A stretch of 64,000 nucleotides of DNA from Deroplatys truncata. Lineage: Eukaryota; Arthropoda; Insecta; Mantodea; Mantidae. Positions within the stretch are counted from its first letter, which is position 1. Every line of letters starts with the position of its first letter. The stretch lies in assembly GCA_030765065.1 (NCBI GenBank), contig CM060990.1, forward strand, positions 281,259,341-281,323,340, given 5' to 3'. Below are positions 23,401 to 34,036 of this stretch, piece after piece. The notes below the pieces were generated by a model that did no database searches, had not been told where the DNA came from, and worked only from the letters and a program-made list of their open reading frames with translations. The position numbers were made by a program, and so were the translations under genes.

Positions 23401-23889
23401 AACTGCGCCAGGATACCTCTATATAAGCTACTAATTGTGCTAGAAAAGCATCATCCCAACACATTTCCCTTAGACTTGACTGTAGGAAAGTAATAACTAT
23501 GAAAGTAACGGCAATAACATTACGGCATAGCGACATAATCAGTAAATAAACTATTTTTGGAATTAGAGACATCATATCATTGTATAATAAGTGTTAAAAC
23601 AAAATGTTTGGTTTGCAATATTCACTATTTTCTCTAACCTTAAACAACCAACATGGTCTTTATTTAGCATAATATCTTTATAAAGTATGATTTTTCCGTG
23701 CACTTTACCTTAGTCCAGACAAAAACTTAGGCCAGAAATTATTTCAAGTTACAGTCTAAGCTACACTTTTCCCTGTTTGGTTGCATGCAAGATGCCGTAA
23801 CGACAAACAGAAGCTTATATATACCACAATAATTCTTTTGTTGCTGTCGCTACTACTTACCTATAATATGTAGAGAAAGTATTCCACCC

Positions 23890-24616
23890 AAAAGTTAAAT
23901 AACGAAATTCACTGAAAATACACATTATGAGACCCCCTGCATCCAAAGATGGCATTTTAAATTTCTCTACTACGTAGTTACAGGAGGTAGAGGAAATATT
24001 GGATTCCACTCCAAAATTCAATAACGAGCTTCACTGGAAATACAAGTTTACGGACCCCCTGAATCCAAAGAAAGCATCTTTACTGCTTCAACCACGCACT
24101 TACAGTAAGTAGACGAAATATTTTATTCCACCCAAAAATGCAATAACGAGATTCACTATAAATACACGTTTTCAGACCCCCTGAATCCAAAGCAAGCGTT
24201 TTTACTTCCCTACTACGTAGTTACAATAAGTAGAGGAAGTGTTGTGTTCCACTCAAAAACTATGATTCAATGGAAATGCACGTTTTGAGACCCCCTGAAT
24301 CCAAAGAAAGCGTGTTTACTTTCTCTACTACAGTGAAATAGGGGAAATATTGTATTCCACTCAAAAATTCAATAATGTGATTCACTGGAAATGCCTGTTT
24401 TTAGACCCCTAAATCCAAAGAAAGTATGTTTACTTTCTCTACTATGTAGTTACAGTGAGTAGAGGAAGTATTGTATTACACCCAATAATTCACTCACGTG
24501 ACTCACTGGGAATACACGTTTTGAAATCCCTGATTCCAAAGAAGACATTTTTACTTTCTCTACTGCGTAGTTATAGTAAGTAGGTGACGTATTGTATTCC
24601 ACCCCAAAAATTGAAT
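23890..24616 (+). repeat. Six-unit 120-bp minisatellite
   Basis: Units of 115-122 bp start near 23,900, 24,023, 24,144, 24,261, 24,373 and 24,495. Each carries TTCACTGGAAATACACG, GAGACCCCCTGAATCCAAAG, TTTACTTTCTCTACTACG and TAGTTACAGTAAGTAGAGG. The array ends at the 3' end of the capsid-associated pseudogene. A single related unit in inverse orientation lies at about 5,298-5,345, immediately outside the inverted terminal repeat. Confidence 0.9.
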
Positions 24617-25322
24617 AACGCTTCAATTTCTCTGTTACGTCTCATCATTTCAGAAATTTGTTTATCTGCTGCCTTTTTCTTATTTAAGGCTGTAGCAATT
24701 TGCGATGCACATCCAGCGGCGGCTCCTAGATCTGCAATAATTGGTAAGAGAGGTAGAAATCCTCCACGTTTCTTCCCCCTGGATCCAGCGCCAACAGCCT
24801 GCTTTCCCTCAATTTCTCGGTTATGCCGCATAATATCGGTAAGTTGTTTATCTGCAGCCTTTTTCTTATTTACTGCTGAGGCAATTTGCGCTGCACCTTC
24901 AGCGGCAGCACCTACAGCTGCAATAATTGGTATGAGAGGTAGAAATCATCCTCATTTCTTCTTCCTGCATCCAGTAGCAACAGCCACATTTCCCTTCATA
25001 ATTGCTGTTACTAGTCTCGCTGCCAACTTTTCACCTAATGTAGCATTAGATAATTGCACTGTTTTCCACGCCGTTTCAGCCAAGATCTTGTCGGCAATGT
25101 TGCTCGATGCAGAGTCCTTATACTGAGCGTAGACATTGTCGTGTAGTTTGCACGCTTCATCTAACGGGTTAAATCCGGGCCTCCTCTCTTTAACCCTTTT
25201 TCTAGCTTTGTCCCGGGTCCGCAGTATCTATATCCAGGTAAATGCACTTCAAATGGCAACCGATTAATGAGAGAGTTAATTAAACCAGAGCTTCTTACGA
25301 TCTTAACCTCGTTAGCTCTCAT
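24617..25322 (-). pseudogene. Virus/Polinton-type protein: PLA2-like domain plus duplicated hydrophobic module, broken
   Basis: The minus strand starts at ATG 25,320-25,322. An N-terminal segment leads to a YCGPGTKLEKG block (about 25,215-25,250) resembling the calcium-binding loop of parvovirus-type phospholipase A2. A frameshift near 25,185 is followed by NPLDEACKLHD (His-Asp active-site block, about 25,140). A stop precedes two copies of a hydrophobic glycine/alanine module starting FLPLIPII (about 24,950) and FLPLLPII (about 24,765). Each is followed by NKKKAADKQ and an NREIE end, with a 62-codon period. Such proteins in Polinton/adintovirus-like elements are thought to help particles breach membranes. 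The frameshift and internal stop make it non-functional. It lies on the same strand as the polymerase relic 1.9 kb away, consistent with one element. Confidence 0.65.
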
Positions 25323-25690
25323 GGTATACTAATTGATTTTATTAGTGCATTGTTCTTTTATACTCTGTCATTGTTCACGAACATTAGCATATATTCATTA
25401 AGCATTATTTATTTTGCATTGTATTATAGAATTGGTGAAGCAAGCTTGTTTGGTACCTATTCAGCTGCTAGACTTTGTAAAGCGACCTTATACGTAATCG
25501 TCACGGAAAACCGTTTCTGGAAATGTTAGCTGTTTCATTGTAATTAAACAAATAGAGTAGAATCACAGGTGTTTGTGATAATTTTAATCACTGAATTTTA
25601 TCGCTGTTATTTAATGTAATTTCAGCTGATTCAGGTAGTATCCAAGGTATTCGAGTCCATTTTTTAAAAAGTAATTCAGTTTCATAAATG
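25323..25690. other. AT-rich spacer
   Basis: Upstream of the PLA2-like pseudogene. No coding or RNA feature is seen. TATACTAATTG and ATTAGTGCATTG near 25,325-25,355 could belong to its promoter, but nothing decides this. Confidence 0.4.
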
Positions 25691-25699
25691 CGGCTACTG

Positions 25700-26480
25700 A
25701 ATCTTCAACTAATGGATTAGCTACTGCTGTTACCACACGATGTCTTGTTGCTATCGCTGCTAGTGTTGTAACCGCAACTGCTACTGCTATTGTTGTAGCA
25801 GATGCTGCTACAGCTTTAGGATCTGTTACAGCTATCGTTGTACAGCCTCTGTATCTGCTACGATAGCTGCTGTATTTGCTTCTGCTACAGCTATTGTGCT
25901 GACTGTATCTAATGTTGTTACTGCTGCCGATCTGATACTGTTATTGTCGTAGCTGATGTTGCAGTGATGTATCTACTACTAAAGCTCTCGTATTTGATGT
26001 TACAGCTGCCACGATGGCTGCTGTTGCTGTGGTGGGTGAATCTACAGCTAGAATATCATTGCTGTGATGCTTGCTGTTGCTAAGACTGCTAAATCTATAG
26101 CTGCTGGATTAGCTGCTGCTGCTACAGCCGTTATGCAACTGGTTGTTGCTACAGCTGTACAACCTGTTACAGCTATTGTTGTACAGCTGCTGTATCTGCT
26201 ACGGTAGCTGTTGTATTTGCTTCTGCTACAGCTATTGTGCAGGCTGCGGCTGATGTTTCTGTAGCTGCAGGATCTATTGCTGCTATCGTTGTAGCTGCTG
26301 TTGCTATAGATGCTGTATCTGCTGCTACATCTGTCGTATTTGCTGTTGCTGTTGTTGTGATGCTTGCTGTTGCTGAGGATGGTGAATCTACAGTTTTTGG
26401 ATTTGCTGCTGCTACTGCTACACCTGCTGTGTAACCGGTTGATGCTGCTGTAGCTCTTGCTGCAGCTGTCGAATATGTTG
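25700..26480 (-). repeat. Imperfect GCT/GTT triplet repeat with long Ala/Thr-rich frame
   Basis: About 780 bp of degenerate triplets (GCTGCT, GTTGTT, ACAGCT on the plus strand). Both strands keep open frames by composition. The minus strand from about 26,490 to 26,165 reads an Ala/Thr/Val-rich chain of about 100 codons (e.g. VAADTASIATAATTIAAI) without an ATG. It lies between two virus-type genes, where a repetitive structural or fibre protein would be plausible, but repeat drift alone explains the openness. Confidence 0.6.
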
Positions 26481-26585
26481 ACGTAACTTATGCTTTAAAC
26501 AATCGCAAACGATTATTACTGAAAATTTATCGAAATGAAAACTTCATTTTAATAGATAATTCATAGTACCACAGATTACACTACA

Positions 26586-26588
<3 letters not shown>

Positions 26589-26619
<31 letters not shown>
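26589..26619 (+). repeat. (TA)n microsatellite
   Basis: Uninterrupted TA dinucleotides. Confidence 0.95.
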
Positions 26620-26621
<2 letters not shown>

Positions 26622-27036
26622 CTAGACACTACAAACTTTTATGTTAAACAGTTAGCGGTGAGACGGTAAGGATGAAAGAGTGAGAGTGCATAGAAGTAGC
26701 ATAGCTAGTGCATCCACATGGTTGAGCAGATATTATGACATTTTTAGACAGCTATATTGTTTTAAATGTTTACATTCTTTGATCAAGTGTAGCAGCTTTA
26801 TCATTTAAATCATTGCTTCATTAAACAAGGATTGTAGGGGTAGACGTCTCTCCCCTTTATCTAGGCTTGAGACTAGCATTACAATTTGCTCCTAATGGCA
26901 GGGTTACCGCTTCCCCTTCCATCTTCTCCTTTCTTCACCATTTGTCTGCTATGTGCATACACAGCGCATGAGTAAACTATAATTTTTCAAGATTGTAGAC
27001 TCGCGGAGAAAATCTTCATCTTCGGGTTACATTCTC
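26620..27036. other. Spacer downstream of the polymerase relic
   Basis: No gene is recognised. It contains a short pyrimidine-rich patch (26,920-26,945). Confidence 0.4.
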
Positions 27037-30000
27037 TTAAGCACTGTTTGCAATACTGTAATGTCCATACGCATAGGTAGTTATTCCATCTTCGGCAATA
27101 ACTCTTTTATCATCAAAGGGATTCAATGTAATTTTATTCACTTGCACTGTGGTAACAGCGTGTTTTCGCGATAGGATTAGATTCATGGGCGTTCTGATGA
27201 TTTCACAGGTTTTAAGACAGTCTGTATAGCTGTTAAACGAAAAGTACTCCTTAACAGCGCTACGTTTAATACCTTTAATCTTTTTTATCGTCGAACCTTG
27301 AATATCTAAAGCATACATCTTATGTCGTAGTCCAACAAAGCGTAGAATGATTTTGCTATTAGCCTCATCTTTAAATTTCCCAAGCACCTTCTGGTTTAGA
27401 GCTGAATGGCATATATGGTTGACAGGGTAATCAGCTGTATCGAGATGCTCAAGAAAACGTAGCTTGTTCCGGTACACATCTTCAGTTGTAACACGATGAA
27501 TGAACGAATCAGTGTCCATATACATAAGCTTCAGGTTTTCAGCTCCGTAATATGGTAACAACACATCATAATGATAGTGGTACATTAATGTCTTGGAGAT
27601 GTCCAACACACTCATACCAATGTATGTAGGCTTGATGAATACAGTCTGACGAGAGGCCATATGTACAGCAGCTAGTTTAGCAGCATATATTTTCCTTTCG
27701 ATGAACGTAGGCTTGGCGATCAACTTCTCTAGAGTCTTCTCATTTGTCACCAGTCGTATATCCATACGGTTACGCAGATTCTCCATAGATTTTCCAAACA
27801 CGGCGTTATTAAAGAGCTTGTAGAGATCCTTCTCGAAGTCATTTGCAGCTTGTTGTCATAGCCTGTTGTTAAAATCCACATAAGGCTTCAACCACCGAGA
27901 CTGTCGGAATTGTAGCACACGATGCGTTTTTGTTAGTGGTAGTCGATGACTACGAGCCTGCTTCAAGGTCATGTAATGCACCACATACCTCTTTCGGGGT
28001 GCAAGATAAGGTAGCAGTTTCTTTGTAGATACTTCCAATGGCTTCATACACTCAGGCAGGAAAGGTAGATCGTTGTGTAGATCGTGAAGTTCTGTGGGAT
28101 ACTCGGTGTCAACTTCTAATATGTAGCCATGAGGATCATCTTCTTGTACTCTTTCTAAGTTGAACTATTCAGGCGAAACCCAAGCAATCTACCAAAAGGA
28201 AGGGTGTGACACATTGCCCACCCATATTGGTGATTAGCGTCCTCATATGTAATAAATTGGGTTGTTCTCGACGGAGTGTTGTTAGCCTCTGCATACCGAT
28301 GGGAAATTTGGCATAAACTTCCTCTTATACCTCTTTCCACCATGGGTATTTGATCATAACCCTGTAACAGTTCCAGTTGAATTCCTGTATACAGTAACAT
28401 AGCATCCCATGTAAGCCCTTGAAAGGTAAAATAATGTGCCGGATCAACTTTGTGTGTTTTGAGGGTCTGCTCTCTGAATGTCTCAAAGACATCAGGTAGA
28501 AGAAGCACATCTGAAGTTAAGTACAGATCGTTGTACTCTCCCAGGTTTCTCACATTAAACAGCTCCCACACATTTCTAGCATGTTCGTGGTCAGTATCAG
28601 TAATTTCTTCTTCATTTAATCTATTGTAGAAGGAGTGCTTAAGAGGCAAGTAGGTCTCGTTCAAAACTTCCCATGACGTGACAAAATCATATGGAAATAC
28701 ACCCTTACGAGTCATCAACTTCAATTTGTCTTCTCCATAGTACTTTAGTGTTTCAGGATGAGGTTAGATTTTTACCAACATATCCAAGCTTGTACTGAGG
28801 AATCGAAAGCTATCCACAAACCGAAGTTATGTCTCCTACATACTTGGTGAATGAGATATAGCATCCTTCAGAGCTAGGAATTACCTCCACCCTCTCGCTT
28901 GTACAACTCAGCTCCTTGACAATGAAATGTGAGTCATATCTGCTGAGGTTGTGCATGAAGACAGGGATATATTTAGGTGTTTTGCAGAATTAATTACATT
29001 CATTATTTAGACTTCCACGATATTCACCACTGATGTGATCATGGTCGCGTACTCTGTAGCTCTTTTCCGTAAAGGCTTTTCCACACAAGTAGCATGTCGT
29101 GGAAGACTCAAAATCCTTTTGTAGCTGGTCCGTAGGTTTCAGAGGCTTTGCAGGTTTGTATACATTATTAATTTCATTTGCAAAGAACGAAAGGTATTCC
29201 GTAAACTTCTGAGCAGCATCAGCACCACGATATACATGAGGTTGCTTAGGAAGATCAGTTTCAGTGTGTTCAACACTGGATGACGGCTTCACGTAAACAC
29301 AGAAGCTCAGTGGTGTGTGCTCTTGATAATGGGTTGTATAGGAAGTTTCAGGATTGGGTATATACGTATGACATTGAGTGAGAATACTCTCAAAATCAGC
29401 ATAGATGACATAAGGTAGTTTCAACATCCTCTCAACATTTTTAAACTGGACAATTATTTCTCCTTGGTAGGCATAACTACCCTTGAACACCATGGTGATT
29501 GCAGATGGACGTACGTTCTTCTAGTTTTCCAGCCCACTTCGTCCATATCGATTATCAAAATGTGTAAAACAGCGCTTGCATGTATAAACACGTTCATTAC
29601 ATTTAGTTTTCTGGCGTCGAATGAGTTTCTCAAAATTCTTTATATATACGTAGTGTTTGTTGTTTTCCACTACTGTCATTCAATAGTAACACATCACGGT
29701 GTTCAGGTAGTTCAATATCAGCAACCTTTATCGGATACAGTTCATGCTTCTCATCTAGACCGAAAACATTGATAGACATCTTGTTAAACTTCTCAAATAT
29801 AGGTATTTGAGAAAGTGGAGTAGGATAGGAAACGCATCTGAAGTCGTACTTATCTTGAAGTTGCTTGTATTTGCTTACATGTTGTGCATCCTTCTCAACG
29901 AATTTAGCTAGTACCGAATACATGAAACATTTCTCGTCGCAAAGGTTCTGGATGTTTACGCAGGTGTTTCTTGCTTCAACAGATGACGGTAGTGGAATAT

Positions 30001-30650
30001 AGCTGCTTCCTCGCAACGGATTGTACTTGTTGATACGAAGTCGAACTCCTTCCACAGTAAGCAAAGCCCAGTTGCTACCCTTAAGCTGATACTCCTCCAT
30101 TTCCGTCACCAATTTCTTGAATTTCGCTTCTAACGTTGACTCCAGGTCAGTTTCTAGAAACACTGGATGATTCCATGTTTTAAATGTTTTGTCACAGGTT
30201 TCTCCAATACTGTTAACGAATCGGCACTTAGCCAGCAGATTAATTTTTACGCTCTTGTGAATTTTAAGCTCTTTTTGCACAGCCTGGATTATCCGTTGTT
30301 TTGCCTAATTCAGGTACATATTCAGGTCCTTAGGTGATTCGCAACGTATAAAATACGATTTCAATCATCCTTCGAACGATGTCTCGTTTTCTTTCATATC
30401 ACAGTCCTCCATTGTTGACAGTAACTGACGTTTAGTAGGCTCGATCTTTTCTTCTGAGGGCTGCTTATTTCACATATATCCTTGTGTCGCTGACCCTTAT
30501 AACCCTCATTGAATGTTACATTACAATTCTTGCATTTGAAGAGCTTCCTACAGCACATCTGATGCCTTCTCTTGTCATAACCTCGGAGGAATTTCTTCCT
30601 GCATTTGATACAAGAGTATCCTGGTGCACTAGGAATTATATCCTTATATG
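27037..30650 (-). pseudogene. Protein-primed family-B DNA polymerase of Polinton/Maverick type, frameshifted
   Basis: This would be the replicative polymerase of a Polinton/adintovirus-like element. On the minus strand, from 5' to 3', there are two C2H2-like fingers (about 30,480-30,650) and an N-terminal region (29,630-30,280). An exonuclease block YADFES follows near 29,395. A zinc-ribbon/HNH-like segment (CYLCGKAF, VRDHDHISG, LNNECN) lies at 28,990-29,100, then SRYDSHFIV near 28,930 and LYLTSDVLLLPDVFE near 28,510. The palm motif-A-like ANHQYGWAM is near 28,215, motif B FNNAVFGKSMEN near 27,790 and motif C YMDTDSF near 27,515. The C-terminus ends at TGA/TAA 27,037. At least five frame changes or stops (near 30,290, 29,530, 28,985, 28,730, 27,855) break it. 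The gene order and same strand as the PLA2-like relic support one origin. No integrase, packaging ATPase, protease or major capsid gene is visible. Confidence 0.85.
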
Positions 30651-30939
30651 CAGAGTTATTTATCCTTATTCTTGATGTAATAACGTCTTAATCACTGTTC
30701 AATGAAATGTAGTGCGATTCACCCTGATATCCCTTTAGAAAGCCGATTATTCTTGGAGAGAGCACGTTGGTAACACATCTAGAACCATTACCACAATAAA
30801 GGTTAGTGACTGAAGGTATCCTAATTATAGAGGTGACACGGATCATTTTAGAACAATCATACTGAATTTTTAATAATAAAACGATGATTATCTCTTATAT
30901 TGAAATACATGGTTAAAGTCTGGTGCAGGACACGGGACG
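30651..30939. other. Spacer between polymerase relic and repeat copy B
   Basis: Non-coding by inspection. It would contain the promoter of the polymerase gene. Nothing specific is seen. Confidence 0.4.
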
Positions 30940-33880
30940 GGGTGTTAGCAGGTCACGTGATTATTGCAGGCAATGACATCTCTTGCTGCGCATGCGCAGA
31001 AGCTCTCGGCACTTCTATCCCTACTTGCTTCAATTCCCTCCTCTCTAACGCTCTCTCTCACTTAGAGTACCTCCATATTGTGTTTACACAAGCTATAAAC
31101 AAATGTGTCGGGATGGGTGTCATGTGAGGTTGGTAGCCTGAAATGAATTACATTATGATAGGTTACAGTGAAATGAGACAAAGATTTTTGAATTCTGTAA
31201 AGGCAATAATTTCCAATGCCTTCGTACGTGTATGTGTGTATGGGTGTGTATGTAGGTGCGTTTGTGTACGTAAGTGCACTGGTATATGCATGCGTAGGTG
31301 TGTGTGTGCGCGCGCGAGTGTGTGAGTGGGTGTACTGGTGTATGTATGTAAGTGAGTGTGCGTGCGTGTATGTGGTGTATGCGTGTGTATGTGTGCGTGA
31401 GTGTAAGCGCATTGGTGTATGTATGTGTTTGTTTGTATACGTATGAGGTGTGTAAATGCGTGTGTTTGTGTGCGCGTGTGAGTGTTTAAGTGTACTGGTG
31501 TATGTATGTACGTACGTGAGTGCGTGTCTGTGTGTATGGGTGTGTGTGTGTGAATGTATGTGCGTGTGCGTGTAAGCACACTGGTTAATGTGTGTATGGT
31601 GTGTATGTGTGTGCGTGAGTGTGTGTGGGTGTGTGTATGTGCATGTGTGTGTGCGTGGGTGCACTGGGGTATGTGTGATGATGTATGTACAAGTGTTCGT
31701 GTATATGTGAACGCTTGGATGTGTACAAGTCGCGGAGAAAGAAAGAGATAGATGGATTGAAAGAGAGAAAAGGAAGAAAGAGAGAGAAGAAGAAAGAAAA
31801 TAAAGAATCGTGTCTAGGCATCGGAATATATAAATAATTATATTTGTTAAATACATACATTTTAATCTGACTGTCCATACTCTCATAAGTTAATATTTAT
31901 TACGCATTAGAGTTTCTGTTAAGATTCGAACTAGGACCTCTGTACACCTAAGGATATCCTACATTATTCGGGGTAATGACATGTAGAAATTAAATCATAT
32001 TTGTTAAACACATTTTAATCTGACAGCGCATAGTTTAATATTTAGTATGCATTAGAGTTTCGCATGGCAAGATTCGAACTAGGGGCCTCTGAACATTCTT
32101 TCATTAATTAGGGTAATGATATAATATTATCAAATCATCAATTTCTCATTAGAAATAAACGTTTGATTGCAGTAAGAATCGAACACCGATCTATGGATAC
32201 TCAAGTATACGCAGAGGTTTAATGTATGTAATGGTATAGGTTAAATACATTTTTATATCGCTGTTTGAAAACAATCAGCTACATAAACAGAGAAACTATG
32301 TTCGGGTATAACCGTAGGACTTCGTGAAAACATTCGGGGAGAACAGCCCTCAGGGCAAAACCAACGCCATGATGGCTCACTCTGATGTTGTTGAATTGTT
32401 TACGTGTAGCAGGTAAACTGACCTCTCTGTATTTCGCTCGAACAAAGACAGGGCGAGTATAAAGCCTCCCTCAGTTTCTTTTGTCAAATACGCACGTGTT
32501 CGAACAATGGAACGGACGACAATAACATCTGCTAAAGGGGACCAGCTTTCTTCTTGGTTATACGGCAATGGAATGGGATGCCAGGTGATCTTTCTAAACA
32601 ACCCTTGATCCGGACAATAGAAAGGGAATACAGTAGAATCTGTTCCTTTGTTAGCTCGGGTCTAGCCTTTCTATTGTTCGCCTGCACGTGTTCGGCAAAC
32701 AATGCCTCCCTCAGTTTCTTTTGTTGAACACGCACGTGTTCGAACAATGGAAAGAGACACAATAGAATCTGTTCCTTTGTCATTCAAGCTTTTGTCAGAA
32801 GGGTACAGCTTTGTTCTTTGTTATACGACAGTGGAATGGGATGCCAGGTGGTCTTTGGAAAGAAGCCTTGCTCCGGACAGTAGAAAGGGATTACAATTGA
32901 ACCTGTTCATTTGTTAGCTCGGGTCAAGCTTTTCTGTTGTTCGCCTACACGTGTTCGCTAAACAATGCGAGTGGGGTGAGTTGCCACAGTGCAGGTGCAG
33001 AAGTGGCCGGATATGGAATGGGTAGAAAAACGTGTCCGCCTTTGTTACAGAAGCGTAAATATATTACCCTCATTGTTCCTTGTGACAGTTGATTGACAGC
33101 CTTAATTGCTTAACTGTCAAGCTTCCATTATACTCAACAAGATTTATGACCCTCAGCTGCAACTTAAAGTACCAGGGATCTGGAGAGGGGGGAGAGGAGG
33201 TGGGGGACCTCATTTGCATATGAATACCCATTCCTGCATATTAAGGTTTCTAAACTCTCAATTTGCAACTACTGAGACTTAGGGGGTTTTCCACTAAAGG
33301 CCCCTCCTCGAATACCTTATAAATGATCTATACTTAGACCTTTGTATTGTTAAAGTTAATGATGCAGTTCCTTGTGTCACAGGTTTTAATCACAATCCCT
33401 AAGACCTCTCATCGTTTTCCCTATCTCCCCCATATAAACGCATTTCCCTCTCCTTCAACCATCTCCTAGCACAGCATCTCTCTCCGTTTTCCTCGTCTTT
33501 CCCATATAAACGCATATACTGTCATTCAGCCCTTGCTAACCTAATATCTCTCCTCGGTTTCCTATCTCTCTCATATAAACGCATGCCAGCATTAACATCT
33601 ATCTTAGCAGCTCCCTCGTATTGCTTATCTCTCCAGTATAAGCCTATATTCCCCCTCGTTCAGTATCTGTCTACCCTAGCACCTCTCCACGTATTCCCTA
33701 TCTGTCTCATATAAAGCGCATTCCCCCTCCTTTTATTACTGTCTTGCCTAGCATCAGTGCCCGTGTTCCCTACCTCCCCCATATAAACGCATTTTTCTCC
33801 GCATCAGCCCTCGTTTTCCCTATCCTTTCCCATATAAATGCAAAAACTGCGTCAGGATACCTCTATATAAACTACTACTA
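30940..33880 (+). repeat. Terminal-type repeat copy B (intact, no LINE)
   Basis: Collinear with copy A over its full length and with the inverted copy at 5,340-11,600. It contains the GT tract (31,216-31,700), the purine tract (31,740-31,800), CGGGTATAACCGTAGGAC (32,304-32,321), the empty LINE target ACAGCCCTCAGGG (32,343-32,355), tandem GTTCGAACAATGG boxes, the purine-rich tract (33,181-33,206), TCATTTGCATATGAAT (33,210-33,225) and the TATA-like array (33,405-33,850). Similarity to copy A stops soon after 33,880 (CTACTACTATTACATCC versus CTACTAATTGTGC). Confidence 0.9.
33405..33850 (+). repeat. Tandem TATA-like array (copy B)
   Basis: About seven CATATAAACGCAT-type cores at 72-78 bp spacing, matching 22,950-23,400 unit by unit. 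This shows the array existed before the A/B duplication. Confidence 0.85.
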
Positions 33881-33994
33881 TTACATCCGCTAACCTTGTA
33901 GAGCAGGTATGAGCTAAAGCACCTGGCATAACCTCTGGTTAAGAATCTCTGTGGTTACAAGCACGTGGCAGGGAAAACATTTGTAGCCATCTGT

Positions 33995-34036
33995 ACGTGT
34001 GTGTGTGTGAGAGAGAGAGATAGAGAGAGAGAAGGG
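33995..34036 (+). repeat. (GT)n(GA)n microsatellite
   Basis: GTGTGTGTGTGAGAGAGAGA followed by an imperfect GA run. Confidence 0.9.

Larger units (their letters stand above)
14555..23430 (+). repeat. Terminal-type repeat copy A, split by an I-superfamily LINE
   Basis: 14,555-15,952 plus 21,884-23,430 aligns collinearly with copy B (30,940-33,880). In order there is a TCACGTGATTATTGCA / CTGCGCATGCGCAGA block, ACACAAGCTATAAACAAATG, a GT-rich tract, a purine tract near 15,330-15,400, two RAAGATTYGAACTAGG blocks, CGGGTATAACCGTAG, the ACAGCCCTCAGGG site, repeated GTTCGAACAATGG and CCGGACARTAGAAAGG boxes, a purine-rich tract (22,724-22,752), TCATTTGCATATGAAT and a TATA-like array (22,960-23,400). 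The LINE occupies 15,953-21,883. Confidence 0.9.

Noticed and set aside
23890..24616. CRISPR-like array
   Set aside because: Repeat units are contiguous 120-bp tandem copies with no unique spacers, and the context is eukaryotic.
26237..26434. Ala/Val-rich plus-strand frame starting MQAAADVSVAAG
   Set aside because: Triplet repeat reads open on both strands. Neighbouring genes are on the other strand.
31062..31886. 274-codon Thr/His-rich frame on the minus strand
   Set aside because: Artefact of the equivalent GT/CA tract in copy B. No codon structure or conserved domain.
5340..33270. Terminal repeats as LTRs of a retrotransposon
   Set aside because: One copy is inverted relative to the others, there is no primer-binding site or polypurine tract, and the interior carries a protein-primed DNA polymerase rather than gag-pol.
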